Assembly: GCA_032358255.1 (NCBI GenBank)
Contig: JAULBX010006331.1
Span: 61,810-125,809 of the forward strand
Length of the DNA: 64,000 nucleotides
Direction: 5' to 3'
DNA from: Heterotrichella gracilis
Taxonomy: Eukaryota; Sar; Xanthophyceae; Tribonematales; Xanthonemataceae
Shown here: positions 56,736 through 64,000 of the stretch, in pieces
How positions within the stretch are numbered: the stretch's first letter is position 1
How the letters are laid out: the number at the start of each line of letters is the position of its first letter
The notes under the pieces: generated by a model
What the model saw: only the letters and a program-made list of their open reading frames with translations
Database searches by the model: none
What the model was told of the DNA's origin: nothing
Program-made: the position numbers and the translations under genes

Positions 56736-59700
56736 TCATATCTGCAGCGGCAGCACTGTCTGCCCATGGCGCAGCACCAGGCGGTGGTCTCCCTCCCACT
56801 GCAGCCTGAACCCAAGGTCAAGCACGCCTGGGGATGACCGGAGCTGCTCAATCCCAGACACCTGCAGCGGAGATCAGGGCTATCAGCTTAGCTGCATCGG
56901 AAACTTCCCGGAAAAGGTAGCCCTAGTCCTCCCTATTGTAGTCACCTCAAAATCCCTCAGAAAAAAAGGAAAAAACTTTAACACAACAACCCTCGATTCA
57001 CACGTAAGACGTGTGCTACAAGGAAAGGTACACAAACAAAAAGCTCCCACAAATAATAAGCTGCACGCATCAAACCAGGAGTTTTGAAAAACACGAATAG
57101 CCAGCTCACCTGCAGTGCCTTGGCTGGGAATGCAGTGGCTGACCCGCGCTTGAACCGGTCCTTGAGCGACGTCTTCAGGTTCCACACCAGTAGGACTCCC
57201 CCCTTGGCCACAAAAGCGGCAACCCCGTCGCCTTGGCTGTTGAAGGTGATGGCGTCCACAGCCCCGGGGGTGTGCGTGGAGGTTGTGTGTCCATCGTGCC
57301 TGCACATCGGGTGGGCCAATCATTTACATGCATTCCAGCATTACATTTGGTTCACAACTAGTCAAAACCAAGAAGGATTACCGGGTGAAATCGAGGGGAC
57401 AAGGCAGCAACAATGATGGAGCATTACATTACTCAACAACAGCAAAAAATAATGGATACCAAGAACCATCACAACCAAATCTGGCTGGGGCAGCTCCCCT
57501 CCTGCAGATGTGCAAATTCTGTCAGCACATCCAAACCCCGCCCACCCACCTGTACGCCAGCGTCCTGCTCCTGGCCCCCGTGTCCAGGGAGTAAATGAGT
57601 GTGGCATCATAGGGCACAGCCTCACCGTCGTCAAGCTCACTGGCAGAGGCGCCTGCAGGCCGCGGGTGAAGCACGCGTGTTTAGGGTTGAGGGTTTAGGA
57701 TGAAGCACACATGAGAGCAAGCAAGCAAGCAAAGGCAAATGGGACCGGGGGGGGGGGGGCGCGGGGGAGGAAAGGGAAAACGGGAACAAGAAGGGAAGGA
57801 GAAGATGTCGAGGCAGTCAGCCCCAGTCAGCCACACAGGCCGTCAGCCCGAAAATTTCGTGTGAACCTTACCTGATGGCAGTGCCGTTGGTGCGGCAACC
57901 GCTAGCTGCATGGTTGCCTCGTGGTACACCACAGTGGGGAACACCTCGCACACCTCGCGCACCACGCCCATCGCGCCCTGCAAGGGAGGGAGGGGGGACA
58001 AATGAGGTTTATTCGCTGTGTGTGCGCATGGGTGTGTTTGGGTGTGAATGCGCACCGGTGCATTGGCGCCACTTGGCAGGCAGCCCAAGGCACCAGCAGG
58101 CAACCCTTCTCATGCTCACAACCACTGAATTCAAGCTGGTGAATGCGTTGGAATTCAGCACACTCTTGGAACGGAACAACGCAACGAGTTGCCGGGATTC
58201 CCAATTTGATTTTAGTCACAACTGCACAATGCAGCATCATGCGAGCCAAACTTAAACGTGCAAGACCTCCCCACCCGCATCTCACCAACCCCTGCACACA
58301 CATGTGGGCACCCCACGCACCTGTATGCACGTGCGCCGCAGCGCAGGGCTCTTGGAGTCGATCGCACGCATCATGACCGCCACCAGCAGGGGCACGTAGG
58401 GCGCCATGAGGGCTGGTCCCCTGGGCTGGTGCAGCAGCTTGAGGAGCGACACAAAGGCGGTGTGGTGGACTGAAGACTCGGCAGGGGCGCCACCGTTCAG
58501 CCTGCAGGGTTGGTGGTGGTGGCGAGGGTGAGGGGACGAGTGGGGGAAGGGAATGCCAGTATGGGACACTGGTTCCTCCTAAGATGCACCTTGATGTTGA
58601 GATGGTTGTCGGTACCCGTAGGAAGGCACAAGTGTCAGCATGCAAACAAGCACAAACCTACACGTCAGGAGGACGGATTGGCGTGGGCCTAGGAGGAACG
58701 CGCTTGCGGGAAAGTAAAAACAAACGCCTTAAACGCGTCATTGCAAGTGTCACGGCCTGGTCAGCTTCGCCTACCGTTGGTAGAACAGGTGGAGGAAGGC
58801 CAGTGGGTCCATTGCGGCCAACGAGGGCAGCAGGCTGGCCATGCTGGAGAGGGCGGATGCCAGGTCAGCATCACTGGCGCCTGACTGGGTGGCGGCGGCA
58901 GGCAGGTCCCTGCGCAAGGGTTTGGAGGGGTTGATGGAGGGTTTGGAAATGTTTTGATGGAATTGATGTGAGAAATTGCCTTGTGATCGATTCCGCAATG
59001 ACAGCCCGCGCTTTGCCCTTGCCATCTCAGTCAATATGAGTGTGCATCATTGTCCTCATCTTACAATCACAATGAAAGCACGCAGTTGCCTTCTACATTG
59101 AATTTCTTTACAATCAAGACAATCAATCACCATAACAATGACAAAGTGCAATTGCCTTACTTTGTTGACGCGCTTGACTTTGCCTTGCGAGCACTGCTCA
59201 GGCGCTCGCACACCACAAAAACCCTGCAACACCAGCGGCCGGAAACGGGGTCAAGCCGCCCGAAATTGCAATGACAGTGTAGCATGTGACAGGATTGTGC
59301 AGGACATGCAGCATGCCACCAGGTTCCTCAGCATGCATGAAATTTTCACAATCCCTCAACGCCAGGACTTTCTCAGGGGACCATACACCTCTTTGTACCA
59401 GCAAGCATAGCTTTTGTCTACTACTCATCCAGCATCCGCAACAGGCTATGCACATCTGCGCCATGCGTACCTCTGCATGAGCTGCGTCGTGTCCCCCAGC
59501 CTCGCCCGCCAGGTGTCAGCAGCAGGTGACACCAGCGCCTCAGCCAACAGCGAAGCAGCTGCCCCCGAGTGGGGCTCGGGTGCGGAGCATGCTAGGGTTA
59601 TGAGCGAGGGAATTGTGGCCAGCGGTAGCTCGGGGGGTACTGACTGGTGGTGGCACAGGCAGGCGGCGCCAGCGATGATCAGCTGCGGGGGATGAGGGAA

Positions 59701-62700
59701 GGGGTAAGCGCAGGGGTGTTGACGGTGTTGGGGCTGGTACATGTGTGTTGACAGCACAGCCTTTCCATGGCAAAAGCAGTACATGTAGTGCTTGCTTGAA
59801 GGAAACGTGCGTGTCCAACCCTGGCTACAGGGTGACAAACCCTACACGAAACCCTACATAAACCCTACGCACACAGGATATCATGTGCAGGGCTTCCCCT
59901 GCAGCGCGTGCTCCTGCACCTGCTGCCCGAAGAAACCTTACCCAGTGAAAAAGCCTACAATTACCCCGTGCAAACCCTACCCAAGGGTCTCACCTGCACC
60001 GCATGCTCCTGCACCTGTTGCGCAGACAGCCCCGCGCGGTCTCCCCCCCACCAGAACAGCACCTGCGCAGCCTCGTAGCCCATCTTCCCCCTGGCTCCCG
60101 CAGCAGCCGGGTCAGTGCATGCACACAGCAGCGCCTGGGCCGCCTCACGCAGGCTGCTGTTAGGGTCCTGCGGGTATGATAGGGTATTGGTTAGGGCTTT
60201 AAACGTGTCCATAGGGTTTAGGGTTCATGATAACACCACCATGTCCAGACCCTAGGGTTTAAGGTTCATGCCCAGGGTTTAAGGCTCCCCAAGCACCTGC
60301 CAGTGGGTTGCCGAAACCGCAGGTGCGGCAGCAGCTTCCTGATAGGGTTCATGGTCCCGGGGTTAGGGTTTAGGGTTTCCCGCGCACCTGCCAGTGGGCT
60401 GCAAACACCGCCAGGTCCGGCGCCTGCATGTGCGGCAGCAGCCTCCTGAGGCTGACCCCGTAGAAGGTGGTGAGGGAGGCGCAGGCAGAGGCCACAGCCT
60501 CGGAGGAGGAGCCCTTGATCAGCAGCCTGCAGGCGAGGGGGAGTAGGGTGAGCGGGTTCATCTAATGTTGCTCCATCCGCTAGAGCTTTAAAAATCATTT
60601 GGTTACACGGGGTGGATGGGAGAGTGGTGGGACTACTGGTGTTGCTTTGTGATGACGCTGTTACATTTTCTTTGCAAATAGGGCGCGTCGCCTTGTGCAT
60701 GCATGCATGCACACGGCATGACGAAACCATGACTTTGCCCGGCAGGTGTCTGATGTATTGCTTGTGCAGGGTGCAAGGTTTCATGTAGGGTTTTCCGTAG
60801 GATGTAGGGTATTTACCTGTTTGTCAGCGCCAGGAGCGACATCAGCCTCTGTGCCACACTGCGCCTGTCCTGCACCAGCAGCTCAGACAGGGGGGGTACT
60901 GGGGAGGCTGGTGGTGGCGCTGGTGGGGCCACTGGGGCGGCTGGTGTGGGGGCAAATGAGCCCAACACAGTAAGGGGGTCCACCGCCATGACCCCAAAGG
61001 GGTCTGCAGGGTTTTGCGCTGGGGCAAAGGGGTCTGATGGGGGTGTCGCGGGGGGGTAGGTGGGTCCATCCATGAGGTCCATGAGATTGACCTCCCCTTG
61101 ACTTGAGTGATGTGCGCTCCCCACAGCTGGGAATTGCTGGTGCAGGGGGGGCGTGGCAGGATCGGCAAGCCCTAGGAGGTCATCCACCGCCGAAGGGGGG
61201 GCCAATGCGGCCCCAAATTCGCTTTCCTGGGTGCTGCTGAGGCTCCTGAGGCGATTTAATGTGCCCTGGGAGGTGGGGACCCCGTCGGAATGCTGATCTG
61301 GCACCAACCGGTTGGGCATCTGCCCAGCTACAGCCCCCTTTTCGCCCACCACCGCAGGCTGCAACAAAACAGCCCTAGGGCCCAAATTCCCATTGCTGCC
61401 ACCCCCATTTTGCGCCCCTGCAGGCTGGCTCAGCAGGCCCACCTCCCCCAACATCTCCCCCAAATGCGCATCCACATTTGCATCCAATCCCCAGGGATGC
61501 AGCATCCCCAGCGCCAGGCCCAGGGACGCAGCCTCCACCTGAAGCTCGGGGCTCAAATGATGGCGGGAGGCATCCAAACCAATCAAATCGCTCATTGAAG
61601 TCCTAGCGGATGGGGAGTTGGATGACCCCGGTGTGGTTGGATCGGTCGGGGGATCGGTGAGCAGCCCGTGGATGTCGATATCCAAAAGGGTGATCCCCAT
61701 GGGTTGGGCAGGTGCGGCCCCGGGGATGCCACTGGCGGCCACCGGGGTGAAGAGAGGGCGCGGGGTGGATGCTGTTTGGAGCGCGGCTGCGGCTTGCTGC
61801 TGGCTGCCCAGGCGCTGCAGGATGAGCGCTGCGTCAAAGGTGGTGAGCACGCGGTCCGATGCGCCTGTGGACGGAAATTTTATCGTAAAGTGGGGCTCAA
61901 GGGATTTTAAGGTTTGTGGGTTCAGGGTCAAAGGTGGCGAGGAGGTCCAGTGAGTGTGTGCAGAGGGGGGGCCATCAGGGGTAAAGCTCTAGAGGTAATG
62001 GATCAGGATGATGGTCCTGAGGTGATTGACTGGGAAGGGAATGTGGGTGTGCTGCGGGACGTGCAAGGCATGCAATCAATTGACGGCCATTTCCCAAAAT
62101 AGGCCCCAAAGGCTTGCAAAAACAGGCAATGAGTTCCAACCCCTGAAAGCAGAAGTAACCAACACCACCCGCGCATCCATGCGTGTCCTCATACACGCAT
62201 ATTATATTATGTGTATCCTCCTAGCACGCAAAATCTGCCCTCCTATGGTTCCTATGCCATCCCTACCTGATAGCAGATCCCAGACCACCACCGCCTCCTC
62301 CCCAGATGCGCTCCCTGCAGCCCCATTTGCCCGGCACACAATCCCCATGTACCCGTGGTCCGTATCCCAAAACAGGTCCCTGGGGATTTGCCCCTGCCCC
62401 GGGAAGAAATGTTCACATTTGCCGGAGGCCAGGGAAATGAGCCCCACGCTGCCATCCTCTGCCATGCTGGCGATGTAGTTGGACCAATGGGAGGTTGTGG
62501 GGGAAGGTGGGGGGAGGATGATTTGCCGGACCTGGGAGGGGGGATTGGGGTGCAGGTCAGGCACCGGTGCATGCATGGGTGATGCACAGCAGGTATTCCA
62601 TTCCATGCAGATGGCATTGTATGGATGGTTGAATCGACAAACACCAGACATGACAACCACAAACTCAAACAATACAGGAAGACACGGCAAGACCAAAGCC

Positions 62701-64000
62701 AGCTGCACAAAGTCATAGGATGGGCTTCACAAGAAGCATCGATTGTGGCTGGCTGGCCAGTGCAAACCGTCCATGACAAGATATCGGGTGTCTGTGTTGG
62801 TAAGGGTTTCTGCTAGGGTTTTGTGGCTCACCGGCGAGGTGTGCACATGCACCGATAGGCAGGCGGCGCCAGTTGGCACGCTCTCCAAACCCCAGGCGCA
62901 CACCATCCCATCCACACCACCAGACACCAGCAGCTTGCCCCCACCACCACCCCACACACCACCCCCACCACCAGCGCCGCCCCTCAAGACCTGCGCTAGG
63001 CACGTGACAGCCCCGGAATGGCCCTTGAGCACCACTGCATCCCCACAGGGCACCCCGGGGATGCGCATGTCGGGGGTTGCGCCGTAGGTGGCAAGGTTGG
63101 AGAGTATGATTTGGCCCTGGGAGAGTCCTTGGACCAGCAGGGTGGGGGTGGTGGAGGGTCCCCCAGCTAGAAGGGATGCGGTGACCTGGGAGGGGGAGGG
63201 AGCAAAACGAGGCTGAAAAGGGGAGCGAGGGGAGGAAGGCAACCTCCAACCTTTCACAACAGGTGACAACAGAATACGAGAATCTGTTGCCGCTTATGCA
63301 AAAAGCAACTGTTTTATCTAGCTGGTACTGGTACTGCTTCATGTGAATGGCCTGAAACCAGCCAATTCACACAGCCCTGGTAGCACACAGCACATGGATA
63401 GCATGCCTCACCCACACCCAAACCAACACCCACACCAACACCAACACCAACACCCACCCACCTGTGGGGCGTCCTCCCGCACAGCCGCCACTGCCCCCCG
63501 CCTGGCACACTCAGCCTCAGCAGCCAGCTGCGCGGCCTCAGACAGACGCCGCAACCGCTTGGTTGGGGGACCCTGCACCCCATCTAGGGTATCCTCCGGG
63601 ACTTCGCTCGCACTGGCTCCTAGGGTTTTGTGCGCGCTGTCTAGGGTATCCTCTAGGGCCTCACCCCCATGCACTGCAGTTTGTGTGCTGGCAGCTGAGT
63701 CGGCTGGCTCCTCTAGGGTTTTGGAAAGCTGGGGAACCCCTGCCCAGCAATCTGCTAGCCAGGTGGCGCTCCCTGAATGGATCTCAGGGGGGGCAATGTC
63801 AGGCAGGGCTGCTGGGAAGCTGATTGGCTGGTGCGCAGTGTAGGGTAACAGCTCCACCCCTGCTTCACCCTTGGGGGTGGTGAAAACCCTCGCGAGGGTT
63901 TTGCTGTTCACCTGGTGGAGGGAGTGGCAGCGCTGACCTGGCAGGGGGGTGGGGGGGGGGGGGGGCGCCCGGGGTGGGATGATAGGCTGGGGTGGCGTGG
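56736..64000 (-). CDS. WDR7: WDR7 / rabconnectin-3-beta-like WD40 protein, 3' part (5' end beyond window)
   Basis: Fourteen minus-strand exons were resolved in phase: 63911-63462, 63185-62832, 62531-62267, 61864-60817, 60526-60388, 60167-59994, 59682-59471, 58909-58775, 58501-58321, 57977-57872, 57652-57550, 57299-57110 and 56861-56736 (TGA), plus exon(s) before 63911 off the window. WD blades include VVLKGHSGAVTCLAQ with LLVSGGVDGMVCAWGLE, then YIASMAEDGSVGLISLASG and VVVWDLLSGASDRVLTT. ITLLDIDIHGLL matches the WDR7 'LLFDIE.L...L' element. A helical HEAT-like middle follows, then C-terminal blades: FPTVVYHEATMQLAVAAP, THTPGAVDAITFNSQGDGVA and LLVWNLKTSL. Family knowledge: WDR7 pairs with DMXL (rabconnectin-3-alpha) to assemble and activate V-ATPase. 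An Ala/Pro/Ser/Leu-rich insert fills much of 61864-60817. Confidence 0.65.
57660..57840. repeat. Intronic TTTAGGG-like word, GCAA repeats and poly-G tract
   Basis: The intron between 57652 and 57872 of the WDR7-like gene contains TTTAGGGTTGAGGGTTTAGG, then AAGCAAGCAAGCAAGCAAAGG, then a run of about 13 G. Confidence 0.8.
60283..60448 (-). repeat. Decayed partial copy of a WDR7-like exon with telomere-like words
   Basis: The intron segment 60292-60342 (CACCTGCCAGTGGGTTGCCG... GTGCGGCAGCAGCTTCCTGA) echoes the donor and end of the exon at 60384-60448 (CACCTGCCAGTGGGCTGCAA... GTGCGGCAGCAGCCTCCTGA). TTTAGGG words lie beside both copies (60253-60290 and 60361-60378). Confidence 0.75.

Noticed and set aside
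1-64000. tRNA, rRNA, CRISPR or transposon features
   Set aside because: No cloverleaf, rRNA-like, CRISPR-spacer or transposase/reverse-transcriptase signal could be recognised by eye; small RNAs cannot be excluded without a search.

Overview
The window is nuclear DNA of a green plant-lineage eukaryote, most likely a unicellular chlorophyte (a Chlorella/trebouxiophyte-like alga). Nearly every gene is broken into many short exons by GT-AG introns, with a few GC-AG introns. Exons are richer in G+C than the surrounding DNA. Several predicted proteins begin with plastid- or mitochondrion-type presequences. The protein families include TIC62, an FtsH-like pseudoprotease, a plant-type alternative NAD(P)H dehydrogenase and a plant-type GIY-YIG protein. 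Short tracts of the plant/algal telomere heptamer (CCCTAAA/TTTAGGG) are scattered through introns. There is no sign of operons, CRISPR arrays or prokaryotic genes. Gene models were spliced by eye, checking donor, acceptor and phase at each junction; exon lists are in the evidence fields. Genes that run off the window or lack a resolved 5' end are marked as partial.

Layout. 119-1158 (+): 3' end of a CINP-like gene. 2297-2814 (-): 62-residue single-membrane-segment protein. 3357-11613 (+): 17-exon FtsHi pseudoprotease. 12104-13156 (-): GIY-YIG protein resembling plant EFFECTOR OF TRANSCRIPTION. 14093-16244 (+): Tim17-family membrane protein resembling the complex I assembly factor TIMMDC1. 17178-18460 (-): two-CBS-domain protein (CBSX3-like). 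19841-24307 (+): FAD monooxygenase of the kynurenine-3-monooxygenase type. 25486-26301 (-): unresolved gene. 27378-34942 (+): TIC62-like protein with an unusual repeat-rich C-terminus. 36158-38368 (-): coiled-coil protein. 39669-41281 (-): MDP-1-type HAD phosphatase. 41802-47285 (+): type II NAD(P)H dehydrogenase. 48096-48795 (+): ankyrin gene with an apparent frameshift. 49236-49860 (+): MAPR/cytochrome-b5-like protein. 50169-55990 (-): large Gln/His-rich protein. 56103-56481 (-): unassigned coding frames. 56736 to beyond 64000 (-): WDR7/rabconnectin-3-beta-like protein, 3' part.

Many of the genes concern organelles: plastid import and redox control (FtsHi, TIC62), plastid or mitochondrial electron transport (type II NADH dehydrogenase, complex I assembly, CBS-domain redox regulation) and V-ATPase regulation (WDR7). 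This is probably coincidence of neighbourhood, since strands alternate and promoters are separate.

The two most striking signals are these. First, the TIC62-like protein carries a tail of about six FGGLF-type repeats separated by acidic runs, plus two copies of a W-I-x-x-W-R motif. Second, across several genes, introns contain decayed copies of the adjoining exon end, often together with the splice site and with telomere-like heptamers. This looks like intron growth by local duplication during break repair.
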